A stretch of 64,000 bases of DNA from Rhodospirillaceae bacterium (GTDB taxonomy: Bacteria > Pseudomonadota > Alphaproteobacteria > Rhodospirillales > Rhodospirillaceae): contig NSIP01000014.1 of the NCBI GenBank assembly GCA_002737725.1, positions 1-64,000 on the forward strand. Direction: 5' to 3'. Each line of letters starts with the position of its first letter. Position 1 is the first letter of the stretch. Below, in pieces: positions 37,413 through 45,671 of the stretch. The translations under genes and the position numbers were made by a program. The notes beneath the pieces are model-generated. The model did no database searches and was not told the DNA's origin. It was given only the letters and a program-made list of their open reading frames with translations.

Positions 37413-37489
37413 TGGTCGGAGCGAGAGGATTTGAACCTCCGACCCCTGCGTCCCGAACGCAGTGCTCTACCAGGCTGAGCCACGCTCCG
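37413..37489 (-). tRNA. tRNA-Pro (CGG)
   Basis: Minus-strand cloverleaf: acceptor CGGAGCG/CGCTCCG, anticodon stem CTGCG/CGCAG with loop TTCGGGA, giving anticodon CGG, T-arm GGAGG-TTCAAAT-CCTCT, A73 and encoded CCA. 77 nucleotides including CCA. Confidence 0.97.
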
Positions 37490-37618
37490 TCAGGGTATCG
37501 CCGCCAGGGTTTCAGGCCCGTCGGATACCGGGAACGTGGTGCTTATAGCGCCTCGCCCCGAGCCCGACAAGACAGACTCAAACCCGTCTACAACCTAAGA
37601 AATCTGGGCTTCTCGCGG

Positions 37619-38353
37619 CTATCGCCCCTCGGGCCGCTTCACGGTGGGGTCAACCGAGGCCCACGTTTTGTTCGCGTATTTGGGGTTATTCATACTGTCG
37701 ACGGTCAACAGCGCCAAGTCGGCGTACTGGATCATGCCCAGAACGCTACGATCTTCGGTGAGCGAGGACTTGCCCGTCGAGGGCACGCCATGCCAATTCA
37801 CGCCGCCGATTCGGATAATGACGTAGGTGAGCCCACTCGCCTTGATGTTTTCCTCGGCGATCAGCCGCTCTGCATGAACCACCTTGGTCCGTTCAAGGGC
37901 CTCGGGCGTATAGGCCATGGCGCTATCGCCCACGCCCACCGAGCTGAGATAAATCAGTTCGGTCGTACCGGTCTTTTTAGCCGCGGCGGTGATGTTGATC
38001 TGGCTGATTGCCCAAAAGCCCCACTGGTCCTTCCCGCGACCCAGAGCATTGATGGCCACGCGGGGTTTAGCTTTCATCATTGCCGCGTCGACATCGGCCG
38101 ACATCATCACATCGCCTTCGACGATCGACACCTTCGCATCCCCCAGGCGTTTGCGGTCCGAGCTGGGCCGCACAAACGCCGTGATGGCCTCACCTTTGGC
38201 GACCAACAGCTTGATAATTTCGGAACCTGCTTGCCCTGATGCCCCAAACACAATCACACCGCCCGGCTTGATAGCGTCAGCCGCCGATGCACTGATGGCC
38301 GCAAAGCAAAGAGAGGCCAACATGGTGAATAGAAATGAAGAGATACGCTTCAT
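37619..38353 (-). CDS. NAD(P)-binding (NmrA/SDR-a5-like) protein with signal peptide
   Basis: 244 residues from ATG 38353, which has GGAG upstream and begins a Sec signal (MKRISSFLFTMLASLCFAA). Rossmann fold follows: GVIVFGASGQAGSEIIKLL cofactor motif, FVRPSSDRKRLGD, EGDVMM, and YLSSVGVG. Atypical SDRs of this kind are NAD(P)-dependent reductases or redox sensors without the YxxxK motif. Export of a nucleotide-dependent protein is unusual, as in the SDR at 32 kb. It follows ispB after 31 bases on the same strand. An upstream in-frame ATG (38422) is rejected because it overlaps ispB and masks the signal. Confidence 0.82.
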   Translation of the reverse strand: MKRISSFLFTMLASLCFAAISASAADAIKPGGVIVFGASGQAGSEIIKLLVAKGEAITAFVRPSSDRKRLGDAKVSIVEGDVMMSADVDAAMMKAKPRVAINALGRGKDQWGFWAISQINITAAAKKTGTTELIYLSSVGVGDSAMAYTPEALERTKVVHAERLIAEENIKASGLTYVIIRIGGVNWHGVPSTGKSSLTEDRSVLGMIQYADLALLTVDSMNNPKYANKTWASVDPTVKRPEGR

Positions 38354-38384
38354 GATTGATTTCTCCTGTGAGACCGACATGAAC

Positions 38385-39404
38385 CTAATATGCGCGCTCA
38401 ATGCAAAAGTCGATGATATCAAGTAAGGCCGACCTCACTGAACTATCTGGGAACACGCCCAACGCGTCGCGTGCAATCGCGCCATAATGGCGAGCGCGAC
38501 TGATGGTGTCGGTCAAGCTATTGTGGGATTTCATCAAGTCCATCGCGCGGGCGAAGTCGCCGTCGTTTTGCTGAAGATCAGCCAGCGTGCGCTTCCAAAA
38601 GGCGCGCTCGTCGTCAGAGCCACGACGATAAGCGAGGATCACAGGCAGCGTAATTTTACCCTCGCGAAAATCATCGCCGACTGTTTTTCCAAGCTCGCTT
38701 TGCCGTGCCGAGTAATCAAGAACATCGTCGATCAACTGAAATGCAATACCAAGATTGAGGCCATAAACACGCAGCGCCTCTTCCTCGACATCGGGCCGAT
38801 CCGCCACGACCGCACCAATGCGCGCGGCGGCGGAAAACAATTCGGCCGTCTTGGATTGGATCACTTCGAGGTATTGCGCCTCGCTGGTTTCGGTATCATT
38901 TGTGGTGATGAGTTGGTGCACTTCGCCCTCGGCGATAATCGCCGAGGCGTGTGAAAGAATTTTCAGAACCTTCAGCGAACCGTCATCGACCATCAATTCG
39001 AAAGCGCGGCTGAACAGAAAGTCGCCCACCAGCACACTCGACTGGTTGCCCCAAATCGCGTTGGCGCTCGATTGGCCACGGCGCAGATCGCTGTCATCGA
39101 CCACATCATCATGCAGCAAGGTCGCGGTATGAATAAATTCGACGGTCGTAGCCAATTTCACATGACGGTCGCCGGTATACCCACACAGCTTGGCTGCCGC
39201 CAACGTCAGCACGGGGCGCAAACGTTTGCCGCCCGCCGCAACAATATGACCCGCCAGTTGTGGGATCAGCGCGACGGGGCTGTGCATATGCGCCACAATC
39301 GTGCGGTTAACGGCTTTGAGGTCGTCCTCGACCAAGGCCGTCAAGGCATCGAGCGCTTGAGACTTGGTTCGCCGCTGTGAATCGAGCGCAACAATCGTCG
39401 CCAC
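38385..39404 (-). CDS. ispB: Polyprenyl (octaprenyl-type) diphosphate synthase
   Basis: 339 residues with both aspartate-rich motifs of all-trans polyprenyl synthases: FARM in TATLLHDDVVDDSDLRRG and SARM in FQLIDDVLDYSA, plus GGKRLRPVLTLAAAKL near the start and GDDFREGKITLP. Makes the ubiquinone side chain from FPP/GGPP and IPP; chain length (octa- to deca-) cannot be decided here. Divergent from the DUF2007/methyltransferase pair, an arrangement conserved in alphaproteobacteria. Confidence 0.95.
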   Translation of the reverse strand: MATIVALDSQRRTKSQALDALTALVEDDLKAVNRTIVAHMHSPVALIPQLAGHIVAAGGKRLRPVLTLAAAKLCGYTGDRHVKLATTVEFIHTATLLHDDVVDDSDLRRGQSSANAIWGNQSSVLVGDFLFSRAFELMVDDGSLKVLKILSHASAIIAEGEVHQLITTNDTETSEAQYLEVIQSKTAELFSAAARIGAVVADRPDVEEEALRVYGLNLGIAFQLIDDVLDYSARQSELGKTVGDDFREGKITLPVILAYRRGSDDERAFWKRTLADLQQNDGDFARAMDLMKSHNSLTDTISRARHYGAIARDALGVFPDSSVRSALLDIIDFCIERAY

Positions 39405-39551
39405 GGTTATTACTTTCCTTAAATCTTACCCTTATTGGGGCACCTTAGGAGGCGATGCGTGAGCAGGCAAGCGCTGTCAGCCATGCAAATTCCTCAATAT
39501 TTCAATACGCGCATGCTTGCGTACCCCTCATCTGCACGGCACTGTTCCCCC

Positions 39552-39773
39552 ATGAGGGAATTAATCCGCACTCCGAATATCGTCGTCATTTCCGCGTTGC
39601 AGGCCACGCTGCGATCCGAGGGCATTGAGGCCTTTGAATTTGACGGACCCATCGCTGACACCTTGTCAGGATTCGTTGACTTTCCACGGCGGCTGTTTGT
39701 GGATGATGACGACTATGATGCCGCGCGCGCCATCATGATCGAATTGTGCCCTGAGGAAGTGGAAACGATATGA
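39552..39773 (+). CDS. DUF2007 (putative signal-transducing) domain protein
   Basis: 73 residues from ATG 39552: MRELIRTPNIVVISALQATL, EGIEAFEFDG, and FPRRLFVDDDDYDAARAIM. This is the whole DUF2007 domain, a small PII-like fold of unknown role. The frame extends 39 residues further upstream but that part does not match the family, so the internal ATG is chosen. Its stop overlaps the next start by four bases (ATGA). Confidence 0.88.
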   Translation: MRELIRTPNIVVISALQATLRSEGIEAFEFDGPIADTLSGFVDFPRRLFVDDDDYDAARAIMIELCPEEVETI

Positions 39774-40519
39774 GCGCGCAAGCGCCATCGGATCAACCTG
39801 ACGTCACTGATGACACCCTGCTGGGCGGGCGCGTCCTTATCCGCCAACCGAAAGAGGGCTATCGCGTCGCGATTGATCCGGTTCTACTGGCGGCGGCAGT
39901 CAAAGCCAAAGCCGCAGAGCGCGTACTTGATGTGGGTTGCGGCACGGGGGCTGCGATGTTTTGCCTGGCTGCGCGTATCGCCAACATCGACATCAGCGGG
40001 CTTGAAATTCAACCCAGCCTGGCCGCACTGGCAACCGAAGGCCTCAAGCTCAATAACTTAGAAACCCGCGCGCGGATTATTGTTGGCGATCTCGCCGCCC
40101 TGCCCGACATCATTTGCGCTTACCCATTCGATGTGGTCATGACAAATCCGCCCTTTGGCGCAGATGGAACTGTGTCACCTAAGGCGTCAGTTGCAACCGC
40201 TCATCACGAAAGCGATGTGGATTTGGCGCAATGGATACATGCCTGCTTGAAACTGCTAAGGCCCAAAGGCCGGTTGGTGATCATTCACCGTGCCGACCGC
40301 CTCGGCGCGATCATGGCGCCTCTCACGCCCAGTTGCGGTGATATCCAGATTTACCCGATTTTCCCGAAGGCTGGGCAACCCGCCAAACGTGTAATTATTG
40401 ATGCCGGTAAGGATCGCAAAACCGGCGAGACACTCCATGCGGGGTTGGTGCTCCAATCTGAAAACGGCGACTACACAGCCCGAGCTGAAGCGATCTTAAG
40501 AAGAGCAGAGGCGATATAG
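39770..40519 (+). CDS. Methyltransferase, TrmN6-like (tRNA1(Val) adenine-N6 type)
   Basis: 249 residues. Motif I VLDVGCGTGAAMFCLAAR, GLEIQPSLAALA, and the MTNPPFG motif typical of N6-adenine methyltransferases, preceded by QPKEGYRVAIDPVLLAAA at the start, which is characteristic of the TrmN6/YfiC group. Likely methylates A37 of a tRNA; the specific tRNA is inferred from family only. Coupled to DUF2007. Confidence 0.87.
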   Translation: MSAQAPSDQPDVTDDTLLGGRVLIRQPKEGYRVAIDPVLLAAAVKAKAAERVLDVGCGTGAAMFCLAARIANIDISGLEIQPSLAALATEGLKLNNLETRARIIVGDLAALPDIICAYPFDVVMTNPPFGADGTVSPKASVATAHHESDVDLAQWIHACLKLLRPKGRLVIIHRADRLGAIMAPLTPSCGDIQIYPIFPKAGQPAKRVIIDAGKDRKTGETLHAGLVLQSENGDYTARAEAILRRAEAI

Positions 40520-40803
40520 CTTTGCATATCATTTTCAGGTTCCAAGCCCAGTCATAGCGCGAGTCAAAGCTGTTGACTGACACACTTCATCTTTTACGTT
40601 GCGTAATTAGAGTATGAATTTCTCTTGGTTTTGAAGCAGTGTTGCACGGATGCATCATTCTATAGAGTATGTTGAATAATAGGGGTTTCTAATAATTAGT
40701 ATTTGGCTATTCCGAGGAGATGATCTTATAGTTCTCATGTTATGTCGGCTCCTTTTGGGGGGGGCCATTTAGTCCGATCTTAGTTCCAAACCACGGGGTC
40801 AAT
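40520..40803. promoter_or_regulatory. AT-rich upstream region of TonB receptor gene
   Basis: 284 bases without a gene, markedly AT-rich (e.g. 40660-40740), holding the promoter of the receptor. No convincing Fur box or operator is identified by eye; no ribosome site of good quality precedes the ATG. Confidence 0.3.
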
Positions 40804-43473
40804 ATGCCACGGTCAAATTTCTTTAAAGCCTTCACAGCAGCGCTCGCGGTCACAACCAGCATGGGCGCGCTCATTCCAGTCGCCTTCGCGCAAATCGAAG
40901 AAATCATTGTCACCACGCGTAAGCGCGATGAAAACCTGCAAGACGTGCCGATTATTGTCACCGCCTTCTCAGCGGCGACGATTGAACGCAAAGGCATCAA
41001 CGACCTGGCCGACATCGCCAAGTACACCTCTGGCCTGAACCTCGACGAAGGTTTCAATAAGCAAGATACGCGCATTGTGTTGCGCGGCCTGTCGCCTACG
41101 CGCGGCCGCCAAAACGTCGCTATTCTGCAAGATGAAGTCGACCTGACGACACTGGCACAGTCAACCGCAGGCGGATCGTTCCTGATCAATCCACGCCTGC
41201 TCGACATTGAGCGCATCGAGGTTATCAAAGGGCCACACGCAGCTTTGTATGGCCGCTCGGCCTTCAATGGCGCGATCAACTACATCACCAAGAAGCCCGG
41301 CAACGAATTCATGGGCAATGCCCAGGTGGAGGTCGGCACGCATGGTAAGGTCGAAGGCCGTGCCAGCTTCAGCGGACCGATCTTAGAAGACAAGTTGGCC
41401 TTGGGTTTCAATGCCGCCGGTTGGAAATTCAAGGGATTTTATAAAAGCCCCGTGACCGGGAAAGGCTTAGGTGGTGGCGAAGGCTACGGTATTGCCGGTG
41501 CTTTCACAGCGACCCCCAACGATATTCTGACCTTCAATGGCCGCCTTGAATACTCCAATGACGACTTCGGACCTGAAGCGGGCTCGATGAAACTGCCGAC
41601 GCTTGTTCCGCTGCCCGCGTCTGCGTTGACGTCAAATGCCACCGGCCCTTGCGTCATCGGCATCGGTTCAGGCGTGCCAACGGCAGCGCAGCAAACCGCC
41701 GTTTGCACGAACCCCGCCAATGCCCTTTACCCGCAAACATTCGGCAGCTTGGGCAATGCAAAGAACTTCCCCGCCCCAACCCCCAGCCGCAACCCACGTA
41801 CGGGGCAAGACTATCCGGGCTCGTCACGCGATATTTTGCGTTCAAGCTTGCGCATTGTCGCGGAATTTGAACCTGTCATCTTCACGTCGATTTCTGCGTA
41901 TGGCGATAACGGCCAATTTCAATTCAACGACGCTTTATCGATGGGCGATTATGCGAGTCCGCTGATCAGCGCCGCGCAGGAAACCTATTTCGATACCAAC
42001 GTGAAGCAATGGAGCCAAGAGTTTCGGTTGCAGTCGAATGGCCAGAATGCTTTGAATTGGACCCTTGGTGCCTTGGCATGGAATGAGCACCTCAATCAGT
42101 ATCAACGCTCGCCGCGCTGCGTCTCGCAAAGCGGTGGCGCTGCAGGCGGGGATTGCTACACCGTTTTGGCGGCCACGGGCGGCGTTCTTCGTGTAGATTC
42201 AAGAAACCCAACTGTTGCTGCCCCTGACATTATCGACCGCAGGACGTTCCACTATTCTGGTTACGGCGGCGCTGACTATTCGATCACTGACGGCCTAAAA
42301 GCATCGGTGGAGTTGCGTTACACCGCAGAACTGGAAAAGACTGCTGCTTATGGTGTGACTGGCCCAACGTTTGTCGGCTGCCAAACCGTAAGTACCGCGG
42401 GACGCAACACGGCGGCAAATGGCACGATCACATGCAGCAATCCCGCACAGCAAATCACGGGCGCAACAACACCATTTAACGTTGCAACGAGCTTCTTCGC
42501 GAACACGCCGGCTCAAACAAAAGTTAATACCTTCTTCTGGACGCCGCGCTTTACGCTTGATTATAAGGCCACTGATGATGCGCTGGTTTTCGGCTCGGTG
42601 GCTTTGGGTAAAAAGCCCGGTGGATTTAGCCCCTTGGCGGGCCTCTCGTCACCCGTCAGCATTCTCAATAATACCTACGAGCCCGAAGTGATGTGGGTTT
42701 ACGAGTTGGGTGCTAAAACGACATGGCTGGACGGCAAACTTCAGTTGAACGGCGCAGCGTATTACCAAGACTACGGCAAGAAACAGGTCTCAGTAACGTT
42801 CGTTGACCCCAACAGCGTGCCGACACCCAATCTGTTGACCACGCGTGTCGTCAACGCGGCCCAGGCCGAAGTCAAAGGCTTCGAGTTGGAAGCCAACATT
42901 GCGCCGACCGAGCAGTTCTCGGCCAACCTCAGCTACACCTACAACGACGCCAAATATAAAAACTTCAAGGATATCAATGCCGGCGTCGCGGCCATCTCAC
43001 GCGCTGTGATTAACAACCCAAGCGCTTGCAAAGTTGTCGTCGTCAATGGTCAGAACCGTTGCGAGATCGACTATACCGGCAATCGACTTGAAGGCGCGCC
43101 CAAGCATAGCTTGACCATGGGCGGTGAACTTCGCGGCGACGTCTCGGCCGACTTGGGTTGGTTCGTCGATACTGATGTTCGCTTTCAATCGAGCCGCTTC
43201 ACCTCCTTTGAAAACAGCCTGAGCATGGACTCGTACTGGTTGGTGGACCTGCGCGCTGGCTTGAAGCACAAAGACTGGAGCATCACGGCGTATATGAACA
43301 ATGCCTTCAACGACGACACCATGAAGGCTAGCGCGGTGTACATTCAGCCTTGGAGCCTTGCTTACCTCAATGCGGATCGCCGCACGCCAATCTCAATTCA
43401 GGCCCCCAGCGGAGCCCGAGCCATTCTGCCCGATAAGCGTTTGGTCGGCATTCGCGCCAGCATGAACTTCTAA
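40804..43473 (+). CDS. TonB-dependent outer-membrane receptor, second copy
   Basis: 889 residues with a Sec signal (ending PVAFAQ), TonB-box-like IEEIIVTTRKRDENLQDVP, plug domain (RGLSPTRGRQN, RIEVIKGPHAALYGRSAF, GAINYITKKPG) and a barrel ending in the required aromatic residue (RASMNF). Paralogous to the receptor at 1.6-4.1 kb. It carries a perfect terminator 24 bases after its stop, so it is monocistronic. It interrupts the otherwise typical ispB/DUF2007/methyltransferase - S49 peptidase - glyQS neighbourhood. Ligand unknown. Confidence 0.93.
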   Translation: MPRSNFFKAFTAALAVTTSMGALIPVAFAQIEEIIVTTRKRDENLQDVPIIVTAFSAATIERKGINDLADIAKYTSGLNLDEGFNKQDTRIVLRGLSPTRGRQNVAILQDEVDLTTLAQSTAGGSFLINPRLLDIERIEVIKGPHAALYGRSAFNGAINYITKKPGNEFMGNAQVEVGTHGKVEGRASFSGPILEDKLALGFNAAGWKFKGFYKSPVTGKGLGGGEGYGIAGAFTATPNDILTFNGRLEYSNDDFGPEAGSMKLPTLVPLPASALTSNATGPCVIGIGSGVPTAAQQTAVCTNPANALYPQTFGSLGNAKNFPAPTPSRNPRTGQDYPGSSRDILRSSLRIVAEFEPVIFTSISAYGDNGQFQFNDALSMGDYASPLISAAQETYFDTNVKQWSQEFRLQSNGQNALNWTLGALAWNEHLNQYQRSPRCVSQSGGAAGGDCYTVLAATGGVLRVDSRNPTVAAPDIIDRRTFHYSGYGGADYSITDGLKASVELRYTAELEKTAAYGVTGPTFVGCQTVSTAGRNTAANGTITCSNPAQQITGATTPFNVATSFFANTPAQTKVNTFFWTPRFTLDYKATDDALVFGSVALGKKPGGFSPLAGLSSPVSILNNTYEPEVMWVYELGAKTTWLDGKLQLNGAAYYQDYGKKQVSVTFVDPNSVPTPNLLTTRVVNAAQAEVKGFELEANIAPTEQFSANLSYTYNDAKYKNFKDINAGVAAISRAVINNPSACKVVVVNGQNRCEIDYTGNRLEGAPKHSLTMGGELRGDVSADLGWFVDTDVRFQSSRFTSFENSLSMDSYWLVDLRAGLKHKDWSITAYMNNAFNDDTMKASAVYIQPWSLAYLNADRRTPISIQAPSGARAILPDKRLVGIRASMNF

Positions 43474-43496
43474 CCTGAGTTAATCGGCTTAAATTC

Positions 43497-43530
43497 AACG
43501 GCGGGGGCCAAAACCCCCGCCGTTTGCTTT
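43497..43530 (+). terminator. Rho-independent terminator after TonB receptor
   Basis: Perfect 11-base stem AACGGCGGGGG (43497-43507) and CCCCCGCCGTT (43514-43524), loop CCAAAA, followed by TGCTTTTT. Confidence 0.9.
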
Positions 43531-43588
43531 TTGGGGGTCTTTTTGGGTCGTATTTTTCCACGCCAAGTGGTTCCCACAACTCGGGAAA

Positions 43589-44482
43589 ATGCTCTATCTT
43601 GCTGCTATGGCCATTATTGATCGCTTCAACGACTTCATCGCCCAGTTCGATTTACCCATCACACGTGGGGACCCGCCGCCAATTGTGGCCGTCGTGCGCC
43701 TCAACGGCGTTATCGGTGCCGCAGGCCTGGGGCGGCGCGGGCTGAATGTGAGCTCGCTTGAAGGCATATTCCGCAAGGCTTTCTCGCGCCGGGTGCGGGC
43801 AGTCGCGCTGGTGATCAACTCGCCCGGCGGATCAGCAGTACAGTCATCCCAAATCGCAAGCCTCATTCGGTTCCATGCGGCCGATAAAAAAATTCCGGTG
43901 CTGGCGTTCACCGAGGATGTGGCCGCCTCGGGCGGCTATTGGTTGGCGCTGGCCGCAGATGAAGTTTACGCCGATCCCATGTCCATCGTAGGGTCCATCG
44001 GGGTGATTGCCTCAACCTTCGGCGCACATGAGTTGCTGGCGAAAATTGGCGTTGAGCGGCGTGTGTATACCCAGGGAGAGCGCAAAAGTATGCTCGACCC
44101 CTTCCGCCCTGAAGACCCCAAGGACGTTGCCCGCATCAACGAGCTACAAAGCGACATCCATCAGCAGTTCATTGCTTACGTCAAAATACGCCGCGCGCTC
44201 AAACTGAATGGCGACGATGAGACGTTGTTTAATGGTGACATCTGGACCGGCGAAAAAGCCAAAGAGCTGGGCTTGGTCGACGGCCTGGGCGATCTGCGCA
44301 CCATTTGCCGGCGCAAATACGGCGATGACGTGCGCTTCATGACCATCGACCGACCGATGAGTTGGTTACAACGAAGATTTGGCCGCTTCATCCCGCCTGA
44401 CGTCAACCAGGACTCTGGATGGGCGGGCGATCTGATCGCCGCTGTCGAAGAGCGCGTCTGGTGGGCGCGATTTGGGCTTTAG
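43589..44482 (+). CDS. S49-family peptidase (SppA/SohB-like)
   Basis: 297 residues. Signature segments: LVINSPGGSAVQSSQIA, EDVAASGGYWLALAADEVYA containing the nucleophile Ser, GSIGVI, and a Lys in TQGERKSMLDPF as the general base. Cleaves signal peptides or membrane protein fragments. No strong transmembrane anchor or signal is visible in the first 30 residues. The start could be ATG 43589 or ATG 43607; neither has a good ribosome site. First of a rightward run leading into glyQS. Confidence 0.88.
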   Translation: MLYLAAMAIIDRFNDFIAQFDLPITRGDPPPIVAVVRLNGVIGAAGLGRRGLNVSSLEGIFRKAFSRRVRAVALVINSPGGSAVQSSQIASLIRFHAADKKIPVLAFTEDVAASGGYWLALAADEVYADPMSIVGSIGVIASTFGAHELLAKIGVERRVYTQGERKSMLDPFRPEDPKDVARINELQSDIHQQFIAYVKIRRALKLNGDDETLFNGDIWTGEKAKELGLVDGLGDLRTICRRKYGDDVRFMTIDRPMSWLQRRFGRFIPPDVNQDSGWAGDLIAAVEERVWWARFGL

Positions 44483-44494
44483 CCCGGTTTCAAG

Positions 44495-44731
44495 ATGAGC
44501 CTGATTTTCAAATTTTTGCTGACCGCCCTCGTCGTTCTCATTGTGTGGTGGGTGGTGAGGTTTCGGGGCCGCATGTCGGGGCTTAAAGCAGCCTTCAAGG
44601 CCGCACAAAAGGCAGCTGCAACTGAGGCAGCACGCACCACCGGCACTAAAGGTATTCCCGTCACGCTGGTGGCCTGCCCCAAGTGCGGCACTTTCATTGC
44701 TGCCGGAACGGCTTGCACGTGTACCAAGTAA
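44495..44731 (+). CDS. Small membrane protein with a Cys-rich C-terminus
   Basis: 78 residues: one N-terminal membrane helix (LIFKFLLTALVVLIVWWVV), an Ala/Lys-rich linker, and a likely zinc knuckle VACPKCGTFIAAGTACTC (C-x2-C and C-x-C). It resembles small proteins found between the S49 peptidase and glyQ genes in alphaproteobacteria. No function is known to me. Confidence 0.75.
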   Translation: MSLIFKFLLTALVVLIVWWVVRFRGRMSGLKAAFKAAQKAAATEAARTTGTKGIPVTLVACPKCGTFIAAGTACTCTK

Positions 44732-44802
44732 ATCTGCGAGCGCTTGATTCTCTGGGGTTTGCTAGTTAGTTTGCGGCGGCCTTCAAGGATGATCCCCGCA
44801 CC

Positions 44803-45669
44803 ATGGCCGCCCCTGTTTTAAGCTTCCAAAAGCTAATTCTGACGCTGCAGAATTTCTGGGCGGATCAAGGCTGCGTGATCCTTCAGCCCTATGACATGGA
44901 AGTGGGCGCGGGCACGTTCCATCCCGCTACAACTTTGCGCGCGCTCGGCCCAAAGCCCTGGAATGCAGCTTATGTGCAACCCTCGCGCCGCCCCACCGAT
45001 GGACGCTATGGCGAGAACCCAAACCGCCTGCAGCACTACTATCAATTTCAAGTCATCATGAAGCCCTCGCCGCCCGACCCACAGGCGCTGTACCTCGACA
45101 GCCTGCGCGCGATTGGTATCGACCCCATGACCCACGACATTCGGTTTGTGGAAGACGACTGGGAAAGCCCTACGCTGGGCGCCTGGGGCCTGGGTTGGGA
45201 AGTGTGGTGCGACGGCATGGAGGTAACGCAGTTCACATATTTTCAGCAGGTCGGTGGCATCGAGTGCGACCCGGTGGCGGTCGAGCTGACGTATGGTTTG
45301 GAACGCTTGGCTATGTACGTGCAGGGCGTGGAGAATGTGTACGACCTCGACTTCAACGGTCGCGGCGTGAAATACGGCGACGTCTTCAAGCGTGCCGAAA
45401 TCGAATACAGCGCGCACAATTTTGAATACGCGGACACTGAGATTTTGTTCCGCCGCTTCCAAGACTGCGAAAAAGAATGCGGCGCGCTGCTCAAGCACAA
45501 ACTGGCCCTGCCAGCCTATGATCAATGTATCAAAGCCTCGCATACATTCAATTTGCTTGATGCGCGCGGCGTCATTAGCGTGACGGAACGCGCTGGATAC
45601 ATTGGCCGCGTGCGCACACTCGCCAAAGCCTGCTGCGAAAGCTGGCTTGAAGATGGGTACAGGCGCTGA
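44803..45669 (+). CDS. glyQ: Glycyl-tRNA synthetase alpha subunit
   Basis: 288 residues of the bacterial alpha2beta2 type: [59 protein letters not shown], and [20 protein letters not shown]. Carries the class II catalytic site that charges tRNA-Gly. Two bases separate its stop from glyS, so they form one operon. Confidence 0.98.
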   Translation: MAAPVLSFQKLILTLQNFWADQGCVILQPYDMEVGAGTFHPATTLRALGPKPWNAAYVQPSRRPTDGRYGENPNRLQHYYQFQVIMKPSPPDPQALYLDSLRAIGIDPMTHDIRFVEDDWESPTLGAWGLGWEVWCDGMEVTQFTYFQQVGGIECDPVAVELTYGLERLAMYVQGVENVYDLDFNGRGVKYGDVFKRAEIEYSAHNFEYADTEILFRRFQDCEKECGALLKHKLALPAYDQCIKASHTFNLLDARGVISVTERAGYIGRVRTLAKACCESWLEDGYRR

Positions 45670-45671
45670 TC

